Source of the DNA: Rhizobium sp. Root1203
Lineage (GTDB): Bacteria > Pseudomonadota > Alphaproteobacteria > Rhizobiales > Rhizobiaceae
Direction: 5' to 3'
NCBI RefSeq assembly: GCF_001424945.1
Contig: NZ_LMCW01000023.1
Coordinates: 193,501-257,500 of the forward strand
DNA length: 64,000 nt
The position numbers and the translations under genes are program-made. The notes under the pieces are model-generated. The model was not told where the DNA came from, did not search any database, and saw nothing but the letters and a program-made list of their open reading frames with translations. Positions 1 to 8,511 of this stretch are shown here, piece after piece (position 1 is the stretch's first letter; each line of letters opens with the position of its first letter).

Positions 1-1776
1 GGCTACGACCTCAGCCTGATCTACCGGCTTAAGGTCATGTTCTCGGCGTTTTGGAATTCCAGGGTGCGGGGACGGGTCCTTGTCCTGTCGACTGCGCTGA
101 TCGCCATCATCCTGGCCACCGCATATGCCACGGTCATTCTCAATCAGTGGAATGCGCCTTTCTACGACAGCATTTCGCGACGTGACCTGCCGGGTTTCTT
201 TCACCAGCTCAAAATCTTTGCAGCGATTGCCGGCATGCTGTTGCTGCTGAACGTCATACAGGCCTGGCTCAACCAGATGACGGCGCTTTATATGCGTGAG
301 GGTCTGACGCGCGACTTGGTCGATCAGTGGCTGCAGCGCAAGCGCGCACTTCGCCTGGCGTCAAGCGGCCTGATCGGCGTCAACCCGGACCAGCGCCTGC
401 ATGAGGACGCGCGCAATCTTGCGGAAAGCACGACAGGCCTGGTCATCGGCCTTGTGCAATCGACCATCCTGTTGGTCAGCTTCATCGGCGTGCTGTGGGA
501 GCTCTCCAGCGGCTTCGTCTTTCACTTCGGCACGCATAGTTTTTCCATTCCTGGCTATATGGTCTGGGCGGCGATCTTTTATGCCGCGTCCGCCTCCGTG
601 CTCAGCCAGCTCGTCGGTCGCAAACTCGTGAAGTTGAATGCCGATCGCTTCTCCAAAGAGGCGGAGCTGCGCTTTGCGCTCATGCACGCCAATGAAAATA
701 TACCCGCCATCACCGCCGCGCGCGGCGAGGAAAACGAGCGGGGTCGGATCAACTCGGATATCAGCGCAGTTCTCACCGTTATCAAACGGGTGGCGATGGC
801 GAACGTCAATCTCACCTGGGTTTCGGCCGGCTATGGCTGGCTCGTCGTCGTCATCCCGATCATCGTCGCCGCGCCCGCATATTTTTCCGGCGGTCTGACC
901 TTCGGCCAGCTGATGATGTCCGTTGGTGCGTTCAATCAGGTGAATACGGCTTTGCGCTGGTATGTCTCGAACTTCGGCCCGATCGCCGAATGGCGGGCTA
1001 CGCTGATGCGAGTGACCGATTTTCGTCAGGCGCTGACAACCATGGGCGATGACGTCGATCTCAAGGAGATGATTGCCTATGAGAGGAGCGCTCCCGGCAC
1101 GCTCACGCTCGATAACGTCAGGATCGCGGCCAAGATTGATGAACAGATCGACCAGTGCGGTGGCTTCCGGGTGCGTGAGACCAGCGTGACGATCAAGGCC
1201 GGTGAGAAGGTCATGATCAATGGCGACCACAACGTCAATCGCAAGCTCCTCTTTCTCGCGCTCTCCGAACTTTGGCCGTGCGGTGGCGGCAAGATCGGCC
1301 TGCCGCCCGCCGACGACATGCTTTTCGTTCCGCAGTCCGCCTATATCCCCGGCGGGACGCTTCGCGAAGCCCTGGCATTCCCCGAGCCTGCAGAGACCTA
1401 CAGCAACGAGGATGTCGAGGCAGCCCTTGAGAAGGCCGGGCTGCACAACCTGATTGCCCGGCTCGACACACGGGCGCGTTGGGACAAGCTGCTGGATTCT
1501 GATGAGCAGCGCGCTATCGGCTTTGCCCGGCTGCTTCTTGTTCGGCCGCGCTGGATGGTCTTCGACGAGGTGTTGGAAGGCATGGAACCGGAATGGCAAG
1601 CCACGATGATGAAAGTGCTTACCTCGATGCCCGAGAGCACGATGATCTATATCGGCCGCTCCGAAGCTTACGTGGACGCGTTTCAGCCGCGGGTGCTGCA
1701 TCTCGAGGCGCTGGCTGCAAAGCCGGAAGCAAAGGTCGTGGCAAAGGTACCGAACGTACGGGCGCCGGCGCTCTGA
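1..1776 (+). CDS. ABC exporter, fused membrane and ATPase domains (YddA/ABC_membrane_2 type), 5' end cut by window
   Basis: The frame is open from base 1, so the start lies outside the window; the first ATG inside is at 37 and leaves 579 residues. The N-terminal half has several membrane segments and the 'LNQWN..FY' motif of the YddA/SbmA-like exporter family, which puts it in the inner membrane. The C-terminal half lines up with the ABC ATPase but key motifs are damaged. The Walker A position reads 'NGDHNVNRKLL' (about residue 394 from the ATG) instead of GxxGxGK[ST]. The signature reads 'LDSDEQRAIGFARLLL' instead of LSxGEQQR. The H-loop reads 'YIGRSEAY' with no histidine. Walker B ('WMVFDEV') and the Q-loop ('VPQSAY') remain. 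It is probably a non-catalytic half of a heterodimer, but the partner is not in view. Family call is secure; substrate unknown. Confidence 0.85.
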   Translation, partial: GYDLSLIYRLKVMFSAFWNSRVRGRVLVLSTALIAIILATAYATVILNQWNAPFYDSISRRDLPGFFHQLKIFAAIAGMLLLLNVIQAWLNQMTALYMREGLTRDLVDQWLQRKRALRLASSGLIGVNPDQRLHEDARNLAESTTGLVIGLVQSTILLVSFIGVLWELSSGFVFHFGTHSFSIPGYMVWAAIFYAASASVLSQLVGRKLVKLNADRFSKEAELRFALMHANENIPAITAARGEENERGRINSDISAVLTVIKRVAMANVNLTWVSAGYGWLVVVIPIIVAAPAYFSGGLTFGQLMMSVGAFNQVNTALRWYVSNFGPIAEWRATLMRVTDFRQALTTMGDDVDLKEMIAYERSAPGTLTLDNVRIAAKIDEQIDQCGGFRVRETSVTIKAGEKVMINGDHNVNRKLLFLALSELWPCGGGKIGLPPADDMLFVPQSAYIPGGTLREALAFPEPAETYSNEDVEAALEKAGLHNLIARLDTRARWDKLLDSDEQRAIGFARLLLVRPRWMVFDEVLEGMEPEWQATMMKVLTSMPESTMIYIGRSEAYVDAFQPRVLHLEALAAKPEAKVVAKVPNVRAPAL

Positions 1777-1780
1777 CCGT

Positions 1781-2404
1781 TCACATCGGCGGGACAACGC
1801 CGTTCGTGCCGACGGTCACCTGCGCAGCCGAGATCGTGCCGTCGGTCGCTTTTTCGCCCATCACTATCACCCTCGCACCCGGCGTCAGATCGGCCTTGCC
1901 GGCGGGCGTGAAGGTGACGATCGGGGTATCGTCGGCGATCGATATGGTTTTTTCCGTTCCTTGGTAGGTCAGCGTAATGGAGTGCCCGTCGACCGCCTTG
2001 ACGGCCTTCGCAACGGTCGCATTGGTCATGGTGCTGTTCGGCTTCAAATCCCAGGGACGGCTGCCTTCGCCGGTTCCTTTCATCGCCGCAGGAAAGATCA
2101 GAACTTCGAGGGCTCCGTCGCCGCCGTCGGCCTTCGGCACAGACGCAACCCCGACGAAATCTCCCGGCTTGATATCTTCAACCGATGCCTTCTTGATGCC
2201 CCCTACTTTCCAGTCAGGTTTCAACGACACCATCTGCTCGGTGCCTTCCCTGGTCTTGACGACAAGCGTATTGCCGCTGAGGCTTTCGATCGCGCCGCGC
2301 ACCCGCACCCGTTGGGCGTCCGCGGCGAATCCGGTTTGCGATGCTATCATGAAGAAGCCCACGGCCAGAATGGCGGCCGTTGACGTGTTGAAATCACGGG
2401 ACAT
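1781..2404 (-). CDS. periplasmic DUF5666-like protein
   Basis: A 207-residue protein with a clear N-terminal signal sequence (hydrophobic stretch about residues 10-25, cleavage near 'GFAADA'). The mature part is two beta-rich repeats of the type 'RVRGAIESLSGNTLVVKT' and 'VKAVDGHSITLTYQG', each followed by a segment about 'pgdfV' or 'pGarVIV', the usual look of DUF5666/OB-like periplasmic domains. It lies tail to tail with the ABC exporter, only 4 bases from its stop. Function unknown. Confidence 0.6.
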   Translation of the reverse strand: MSRDFNTSTAAILAVGFFMIASQTGFAADAQRVRVRGAIESLSGNTLVVKTREGTEQMVSLKPDWKVGGIKKASVEDIKPGDFVGVASVPKADGGDGALEVLIFPAAMKGTGEGSRPWDLKPNSTMTNATVAKAVKAVDGHSITLTYQGTEKTISIADDTPIVTFTPAGKADLTPGARVIVMGEKATDGTISAAQVTVGTNGVVPPM

Positions 2405-2548
2405 GGTCTTTCTCCTTGCAGTCGCTCAGCCGGCGGCTTTGACTGTTCGGTGCAGCTTAGTCCCGACGTTGGAATGCTGACGAATCAATGAAAAGTGAGG
2501 AGCAGTTCACACTGCATTGGGTCGAGCGTGTCTCTGAGAAAGGCTGAT

Positions 2549-4372
2549 TCAGCCCTCCAATTCTTCCCGCAGCATTTCGAGTTCCAGCCATTCCTCTTCC
2601 ATTTTCGTCAGGCTGCTCCGGAATTTCTCCATCTCCGCGGCCAGACGGCTGAACATGGCGGGATCCTTGCTGAAAAGGGCAGGGTCGGCCATCTTTTCTT
2701 CGCGCCTGGCGATTTCGGCTTCCGCCTTCGCCATCTCTTTCGGCAGGTTCTCCAGCGCGAACTTCTGCTTGAACGACAGCTTGCCTTTTGCCTTTGGCGC
2801 CTCGGCGACGGGTCCTGCGTCCTGCGTCTTGGACCTTTCCGCCTTCTCCGCTCTTTTGCGCTCGTCGGCAGCGCCCTTGCGCTGTAGCAGCATATCGGAA
2901 TAGCCGCCCGCATATTCGATCCAGCGCCCATCGGGCGCATCCGGAGCGGCGGGGGCGATTGTCGACGTCACCGTCCGGTCGAGGAAATCGCGGTCGTGGC
3001 TGACGAGAATGACGGTGCCGGGAAAGCCGGCGACAATCTCCTGCAGCAGGTCCAGCGTTTCGATGTCGAGGTCGTTTGTCGGCTCGTCGAGGATCAGCAG
3101 GTTTGCCGGTCGGGACATGATGCGCGCCAGCATGAGGCGTGCGCGCTCGCCGCCGGACAGATTTTTGATCGGCGTGCGCGCCTGTTCGGGCTGAAACAGG
3201 AATTCCTTCATATAGCCGGTAACATGGCGTTGCTCGCCATTGACGAGCAGGTTGTCGCCGCGGCCGTCGGTCAGATAGTGTGCCAGCGTCTCGTCGGGGT
3301 TGAGGTCCTCGCGCTTCTGGTCAAGGGTCGCGATCTCCAGGTTGGTGCCGAGCTTGATCGTTCCGCTGTCGGGCGAAAGCTGCCCCGTCAGCATTTTCAG
3401 AAGCGTCGTCTTTCCCGCGCCATTCGGCCCGACGAGGCCGATGCAGTCGCCGCGATGCACGCGGATCGAAAACGGCGTGACGATCGGCCGGTCGCCGAAT
3501 GCCTTCGTGATCTTGTCGGCTTCGATGACGAGCTTGCCGGATTCCTGTGCATCTGAAACCGTTGCCTGCACCGTGCCCTGCGGACCTTTGTGTCCACGAT
3601 AGTTCGAGCGCATGGTCTGCAGCTCGCCAAGGCGGCGCATATTGCGCTTGCGTCGTGCCGTGACGCCGTAGCGCAGCCAGTGCTCCTCGCGTTCGATCGC
3701 CTTGCCGAGCTTGTGCTGTTCCAACTCCTCGGCCTCCAGCACCTGGTCGCGCCAGGCTTCGAAATGGGCGAAGCCCCTGTCGAGACGGCGTGAGGTGCCG
3801 CGATCGAGCCAGACCGTCGCGGTCGAGACCTTTTCGAGGAAGCGACGGTCATGCGAGATCAAAACGAGCGCGCTGCGGGTTTTCTGCAGTTCGCCTTCCA
3901 GCCATTCGATGGTCGGCAGGTCAAGATGATTGGTCGGCTCGTCGAGCAGGAGAATATCGGGCTCGGGGGCGAGAACGCGCGCAAGTGCAGCGCGGCGGGC
4001 CTCGCCGCCGGAGAGGTTTTGCGGATCTTCCTCGCCGGTCAGACCGAGATGGGAGAGCAGATAGGTGACGCGATAGGGATCGTCGCCCGGCCCAAGCCCC
4101 GCCTCAGCGTAGGCCTGCACGGTCTTGTAGGTTGCGAAGTCGGGAGCTTGCTCGAGATAGCGGACCGTCGAGGAAGGGTGGCGAAAGACCTCGCCGGACT
4201 GGGCTTCGACCATGCCGGCTGCGATCTTCAGAAGCGTCGACTTTCCCGAGCCATTGCGGCCGACGAGGCAGATCTTGTCTCCGGGCTCCACTTGCAGCGC
4301 AGCACCCGCCAGAAGCGGCGCACCGCCAAAGCTCAGGAAAATATCGTCGAGTTTAAGAATGGGAGGCGCCAA
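2549..4372 (-). CDS. uup: ABC-F family ATPase, Uup-like
   Basis: 607 residues with two complete ATP-binding cassettes and no membrane segments. The first has Walker A 'GRNGSGKSTLL', signature 'NLSGGEARRAALARVL' and Walker B 'ILLLDEPTNHLD'; the second has 'GPNGAGKTTLL', 'NLSGGERARLMLARIM' and 'LLILDEPTNDLD'. A charged linker between the cassettes and a C-terminal coiled coil (about residues 530-605, rich in K, E, A and M) match Uup, which acts on ribosomes or branched DNA rather than in transport. It overlaps nothing and ends 3 bases before the thiamine pyrophosphokinase stop, so the two genes are probably cotranscribed. Confidence 0.88.
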   Translation of the reverse strand: MAPPILKLDDIFLSFGGAPLLAGAALQVEPGDKICLVGRNGSGKSTLLKIAAGMVEAQSGEVFRHPSSTVRYLEQAPDFATYKTVQAYAEAGLGPGDDPYRVTYLLSHLGLTGEEDPQNLSGGEARRAALARVLAPEPDILLLDEPTNHLDLPTIEWLEGELQKTRSALVLISHDRRFLEKVSTATVWLDRGTSRRLDRGFAHFEAWRDQVLEAEELEQHKLGKAIEREEHWLRYGVTARRKRNMRRLGELQTMRSNYRGHKGPQGTVQATVSDAQESGKLVIEADKITKAFGDRPIVTPFSIRVHRGDCIGLVGPNGAGKTTLLKMLTGQLSPDSGTIKLGTNLEIATLDQKREDLNPDETLAHYLTDGRGDNLLVNGEQRHVTGYMKEFLFQPEQARTPIKNLSGGERARLMLARIMSRPANLLILDEPTNDLDIETLDLLQEIVAGFPGTVILVSHDRDFLDRTVTSTIAPAAPDAPDGRWIEYAGGYSDMLLQRKGAADERKRAEKAERSKTQDAGPVAEAPKAKGKLSFKQKFALENLPKEMAKAEAEIARREEKMADPALFSKDPAMFSRLAAEMEKFRSSLTKMEEEWLELEMLREELEG

Positions 4373-4375
4373 AAA

Positions 4376-5032
4376 TCAGACTCCGGAAAGGTCGTAGGGG
4401 CGGGCGAGCACGATGGCGCGGCCGGTTTGAAGCGAGAAGCGCACAGTGCCTTCCGCGACATTGGAAATGGTGCGCGACGAACCGAAGGGCAAATGGAAAT
4501 CCGTCAGCGGGTAGCGTGCATTTTCGATGAACAGCCCGCGCAGCTCGCTGAAGCCGGGGACCGAGAAGAGACTTCCTTGCGGAAGATCCAGGCTGATCGT
4601 TCCTGCAATGAGCGGCACAGCCTCTTCGCTGCCGGACGTCAGCAGTACGTCCAGACCCTGTTCGGCGAGGCTGACCGCATAGAGCAGATGCTGGAGAGCA
4701 TGATCGGAACGTTCGCCGGCAAGTGCGCCGGCAAGGATAAGCCGGCTTGCGCCGCGCTTGATGGCTTCCGACACGGCGATCTCGCCATCGGTCGAGGCCT
4801 TGGCGGCCGGGTAGGGCTGCTTCGGCACATGCGCAAACGCGCTCTCGAGATCCGCAGGCGTGGAATCGAAGTCGCCGACCCAAAGCTCGGGCACCACGTC
4901 CAGGGCAGCGGCATGCCGCATGCCTCCGTCGGCTGCAATGAAGCGCGTTCCCGAGACTGCGTGGCGCAGCCGATCGGTCAGGCGCAACTCGCCGCCGAGC
5001 AGAATGGTGAAGGTCGATTGGCTCATGGGCAT
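4376..5032 (-). CDS. thiamine pyrophosphokinase
   Basis: 218 residues. Thiamine pyrophosphokinase transfers pyrophosphate from ATP to thiamine and yields TPP in the cytoplasm. Family motifs seen are 'IAADGGMRHA', 'LWVGDFDST' (metal/ATP binding), 'KASTDGEIAV' (the K-x-x-TD element) and the beta-rich C-terminal thiamine-binding part 'LFSVPGFSELRG...TISNVAEGTVRF'. It sits 3.3 kb from the thiBPQ uptake operon, on the other strand, fitting a salvage role: imported thiamine is converted to TPP here. A start at MSQST, two codons on, is also possible. Confidence 0.88.
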   Translation of the reverse strand: MPMSQSTFTILLGGELRLTDRLRHAVSGTRFIAADGGMRHAAALDVVPELWVGDFDSTPADLESAFAHVPKQPYPAAKASTDGEIAVSEAIKRGASRLILAGALAGERSDHALQHLLYAVSLAEQGLDVLLTSGSEEAVPLIAGTISLDLPQGSLFSVPGFSELRGLFIENARYPLTDFHLPFGSSRTISNVAEGTVRFSLQTGRAIVLARPYDLSGV

Positions 5033-5074
5033 TGCCCATAGCGCAAAGCGGGGGTGAAGGGAAAGGGGCGCAGC

Positions 5075-5608
5075 TCAGCCTTCGTCGGTCACATCCTTTA
5101 TGCGTGTCTGAAAAACGGCCTCGAAGCCGGATATGTACCGGTCGAAAAGCCTCGCAAAGGTATCAATATCCTCTTTCGGCCAATCCTCGACGATTTCGGA
5201 GACAATCTCGAGTTTCTGCGCCTTTAATTCCGACAGCAGTTTCTGGCCGAGCGGCGTCATGACGACGACGATCCGGCGGGCATCGCTCTGGGATGCTTTT
5301 CGCCGCAGAACGTTGCGGCCGACCATGTCGGAGACGACGCGGCTTGCGCGCGATGGATCGATGCGGATCATTTCGGCAATGGTGCCGACCGTGACTTCGC
5401 CGGCATCCTGGGCGCGCCGAACCGCATCAAGGACGTCGAGATGCGAAAGTTCGAGGCCGGGCGCGATGCTCTGTATGGCAAGCCGACCGATCAGCCTGCG
5501 GCCGGTCATCAGCCGCATCCGGGTCATACTTTGGCCGATATAGGCTACGCCCTCTTCCCTGGTCTCGGCGGGCTCGGTATCGGCGGATCTGGACGCGGTC
5601 TCGTTCAT
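5075..5608 (-). CDS. MarR family transcriptional regulator
   Basis: 177 residues if started at MNETAS; the open frame runs 14 codons further upstream but that extension looks hydrophobic and uncoded. A winged helix is evident ('VGTIAEMIRIDPSRASRVVSDMVGRNVLRRKAS.SDARRIVVVMTPLG'), typical of MarR dimers that release DNA on binding a ligand. It is divergent from the DHA2 drug exporter at 5722, and the short shared region carries two perfect palindromes (5650-5669 and 5680-5690), so it most likely represses both genes and responds to the exporter's substrate. Confidence 0.85.
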   Translation of the reverse strand: MNETASRSADTEPAETREEGVAYIGQSMTRMRLMTGRRLIGRLAIQSIAPGLELSHLDVLDAVRRAQDAGEVTVGTIAEMIRIDPSRASRVVSDMVGRNVLRRKASQSDARRIVVVMTPLGQKLLSELKAQKLEIVSEIVEDWPKEDIDTFARLFDRYISGFEAVFQTRIKDVTDEG

Positions 5609-5649
5609 CGAAAAAATATAGCAGAAAGCATCGGCAATGAGAATATGCA

Positions 5650-5696
5650 AATGTCATGAATGTGACATTGACAAATATATGCCAATGGCACATAAA
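5650..5696 (+). promoter_or_regulatory. MarR/MFS divergent control region with two palindromes and a sigma-70 type promoter
   Basis: AATGTCA-N6-TGACATT (5650-5669) and TGCCAATGGCA (5680-5690) are perfect inverted repeats. TTGACA at 5668-5673 followed 17 bases later by CATAAA (5691-5696) is a plausible promoter for the exporter, placed so that both palindromes touch it. This supports repression by the divergent MarR protein and argues that translation of the exporter begins at 5722, not at the in-frame ATG at 5656. Binding is inferred, not shown. Confidence 0.5.
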
Positions 5697-5721
5697 ATCG
5701 GCCGATCGATATAGTTCAGAA

Positions 5722-7267
5722 ATGAAGCCCATGGATATGCAAACTGCACCGGCGCCCCTCGTGACGGATCACCGCCGCCGGCTCATTCTCTTCCTTTTTC
5801 TGATGACCGCCATGTTCATGGCCACTCTCGACAACCAGATCGTCGCGACCGCTCTGCCGACAATCGTCGGCGAGTTCGGTCATCTCGAGCGGTTCAGCTG
5901 GATCGGTTCGGCCTATCTTCTCGCGGTGAGCGCTGTCATGCCACTCTATGGCAAGCTCGGGGATCTCTTCGGCCGCAAGTATGTAATGATGGCCGCGATC
6001 ACGATCTTCACCGTCGGTTCGGCGGTGTGCGGTCTGGCGGTCTCGATGAACACACTGATTGCCGCCCGCGTGCTGCAGGGCCTTGGCGGCGGTGGCATCA
6101 TGGTGTCGATCTTCGCCGTCAATGCGGACCTGTTCGAGCCGCGCGAACGCGCGCGCTACCAGAGTTATTCGAGCCTCGTGCTGATGGCTTCCGGCGCCAT
6201 CGGGCCGGTTCTCGGCGGTACAATGAGCGACCTCTTCGGCTGGCGCTCGATCTTCCTGGTCAACGTGCCGATCGGCCTTGTCGTGCTGGCAGGGCTTGCG
6301 TTCATGCTGCCCTACCGCAAGCCGAACCGCCGCCCGAAGATCGACTATGCGGGCGCGCTCCTGCTTGCCCTGACGACGACCTGCGTGGTGCTTGCGGCCG
6401 ATGGCAGCCAGCTCTTCGGCTCGTTGATCTCCCCGCAAAACCTGGGGATCGTCGCCTTCGGCTTGATCTGTGCCATCGCATGGGTCCTCATCGAGCGCCG
6501 CGCGGCCGAACCGATCATTCCCCTGTCGCTGTTTCGCAACTCCACCTTCGGCCTGTTGCTCGGCATGTCGATCATGAGCGGCGCAATCGGTATCGGCATG
6601 GTGAACTATTTCGCGCTTTTCCTGCAGACGACCACCGGCCTTTCGCCGTCGGCGGCCGGCGGCCTCTTCGTGCTTCTCACCGGCGGAATCGTGTGCGGTT
6701 CGCTGTCGGCGGGGCGCATCATCTCGGCCACGGGACGATACAAGCCCTTGGCAATCGCAAGCCTGTCCTGCAGCGCGGCAGCGTTTGCGCTGCTCTCTCA
6801 GGTTCACGCGGGAACGCCGATCTTTCTGATCGGGGCCGTAATGGCATTTCACGGTGTCGGTGTCGGCCTGGCGCAACAGGTTCCAATCATCGGCGTGCAG
6901 AATGCCGCACCCGCCCGCGATGTCGGCGCGGCGACCGGATCGGTGACGCTGTCGCGCATGGGCGGGGCATCGATTGCGATTTCCATGTACGGCGCGATCG
7001 TCGGTTCGCAGCTCGGGCAGGACGGGTCTCTCCATTCCCGGTGTGACCGACATCGAACAGCTGACGCCGAAGATGATGGCGGCTTTACCGGAAGCGACAC
7101 GCCAGGCCGTGGCGGATGCCTATTCCAGTGCGTTCACGCCACTGTTCATGACCTCCTGCGCCATCGCCCTCCTCGGTCTCGTGGCGGCCCTGATGTTGAA
7201 GTCGGTGCAGCTGCCGCGAACAGTCGAAATCAAGCAGCCTGCAACGGCTGCAGAAGCAGCTGAATAA
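5722..7267 (+). CDS. MFS multidrug exporter, DHA2 (EmrB/QacA) family, apparent frameshift near its 3' end
   Basis: About 515 residues when read through one frame change. Fourteen hydrophobic segments, motif A 'YGKLGDLFGRKYVM', the 'DNQIVATALPTIVGEF' first-helix motif and 'LGWRS'-type loops ('LFGWRSIFLVNVPIG') identify a proton-driven drug exporter of the inner membrane. Frame 1 is sound to about 7023 ('GSQLGQDG') and then turns into non-membrane sequence; the correct continuation ('LSIPGVTDIEQLTPKMM') with the last helix ('FMTSCAIALLGLVAAL') is in frame 2, ending at 7267. Dropping one G from the GGG at 7024-7026 restores a continuous protein. This may be a sequencing error or a real mutation that loses the last helix. 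Start 5722 is preferred over 5656 because the promoter and operators lie between them. Confidence 0.8.
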
Positions 7268-7332
7268 ACGGCAGGAGGCGGGCGGCTTCGCCTCTTGCCA
7301 GACGCCGATCGCGACGATACACCTTTCCCCGC

Positions 7333-7432
7333 TCTAACGGGGTGCCTTGTGTTCATCGGACATGGGGCTGAGAGGCTTTCCAAAAGCCAACCCGCGGAAC
7401 CTGATCCGGCTAACACCGGCGGAGGGATTAGA
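7333..7432 (+). ncRNA. TPP riboswitch (THI element) of thiBPQ
   Basis: The conserved TPP aptamer is readable: GGGGTGCC (7339-7346), CTGAGA (7368-7373), ACCCGCGGAACCTGATC (7390-7406) and GCTAACACCGGCGGAGGGA (7409-7427). The P1 arms TCTAA (7333-7337) and TTAGA (7428-7432) pair exactly. The thiB ribosome-binding site (AGGAGAGG, about 7476-7483) is 45 bases downstream; the pyrimidine-rich CCCTTTTCCCCTT before it could pair with it, so control of translation initiation is likely when TPP is bound. Confidence 0.95.
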
Positions 7433-7488
7433 CGCGTGACATCAGGCCCGCCCTTTTCCCCTTCAAGAAAACCTAGAGGAGAGGTGCC

Positions 7489-8511
7489 ATGCCAATTTCG
7501 AAAAACAGCGCGTTGGTCGCGTCCGCCATTGCTGCGTTTGCTGGCCTGTCGATGACGCCGGCTGTCGCTGCGGACAAGACACTGACTGTCTATACCTACG
7601 AAAGCTTCACGTCGGAATGGGGGCCAGGCCCCAAGGTGAAGACGGCGTTCGAGAAGACATGCAACTGCACCGTCAATTTCGTCAGCGTCGCTGACGGCGT
7701 GGCCCTGCTTTCGCGCCTCAAGCTGGAAGGTGCAGGCACCAAGGCCGACGTCGTGCTCGGCCTCGATACCAATCTCATCACCGAAGCCAAGGCGACTGGC
7801 CTGTTCGATGCCAACGGGATCGACATCGATGCCTTGAAGGTTCCGGGCGACTACAAGGACGACGTCTTCGTGCCCTACGACTACGGCCATTTCGCCGTTA
7901 TCTACGACACGCAGACGATCAAGAACCCGCCCAAGAGCATGAAGGACCTGGTCGAGGGCGACCCGTCGCAGAAGATCGTCATCGAAGACCCGCGCACCTC
8001 CACGCCCGGTCTTGGCCTACTGCTTTGGGTGAAATCCGTGTACGGCGACAAGGCTCCGGAAGCGTGGGCCAAGCTCAAGGGCCGGGTCCTGACGGTGACG
8101 CCCGGCTGGTCGGAAGCCTACGGCCTGTTCACCAAGGGGGAGGCACCGATGGTGCTCTCCTACACGACCTCGCCGGCCTATCATATGGTTGCGGAGAATA
8201 CGGATCGCTATCAGGCGGCTGCCTTCTCCGAGGGACACTATATCCAGATCGAAGTGGCCGGGCTGCTGAAGAACGCGCCGGACAAGGAGCTTGCGCGTGA
8301 CTTCCTGAAGTTCATGGTAACGCCCGATTTCCAGGACACTATCCCGACCAACAACTGGATGATGCCGGTCGCCGCAACATCGAAGCCGCTTCCCGACGCC
8401 TTCGGAAAGCTCGTCAATCCTTCGAAGACCTTTCTCATGAACTCGGATGAGGTTGCCAAGAACCGCAAGGCGTGGATCGACGAATGGCTGGCCGCCATGA
8501 GCATGAACTGA
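7489..8511 (+). CDS. thiB: thiamine ABC transporter, periplasmic binding protein
   Basis: 340 residues with a signal peptide (cleavage about 'AVAADKT', residue 26). The mature protein follows the ThiB pattern: 'LTVYTYESFTSEWGPGPKVKTAFEKTCNC', 'ADVVLGLDTNL', 'YDYGHFAVIYD', 'EDPRTSTPGLGLLLWVKSVYG' and 'SYTTSPAYH'. It captures thiamine, TMP or TPP in the periplasm and passes it to ThiP/ThiQ. First gene of the riboswitch-controlled operon; its stop overlaps the thiP start (TGATG). Confidence 0.95.
   Translation: MPISKNSALVASAIAAFAGLSMTPAVAADKTLTVYTYESFTSEWGPGPKVKTAFEKTCNCTVNFVSVADGVALLSRLKLEGAGTKADVVLGLDTNLITEAKATGLFDANGIDIDALKVPGDYKDDVFVPYDYGHFAVIYDTQTIKNPPKSMKDLVEGDPSQKIVIEDPRTSTPGLGLLLWVKSVYGDKAPEAWAKLKGRVLTVTPGWSEAYGLFTKGEAPMVLSYTTSPAYHMVAENTDRYQAAAFSEGHYIQIEVAGLLKNAPDKELARDFLKFMVTPDFQDTIPTNNWMMPVAATSKPLPDAFGKLVNPSKTFLMNSDEVAKNRKAWIDEWLAAMSMN

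Noticed and set aside
361..1797. 478-residue minus-strand open frame opposite the ABC exporter
   Set aside because: Shadow frame with no domain; the sense strand encodes the transporter.
5716..7053. 445-residue minus-strand open frame across the DHA2 exporter
   Set aside because: Shadow frame of a GC-rich membrane protein gene; the sense strand shows MFS motifs throughout.
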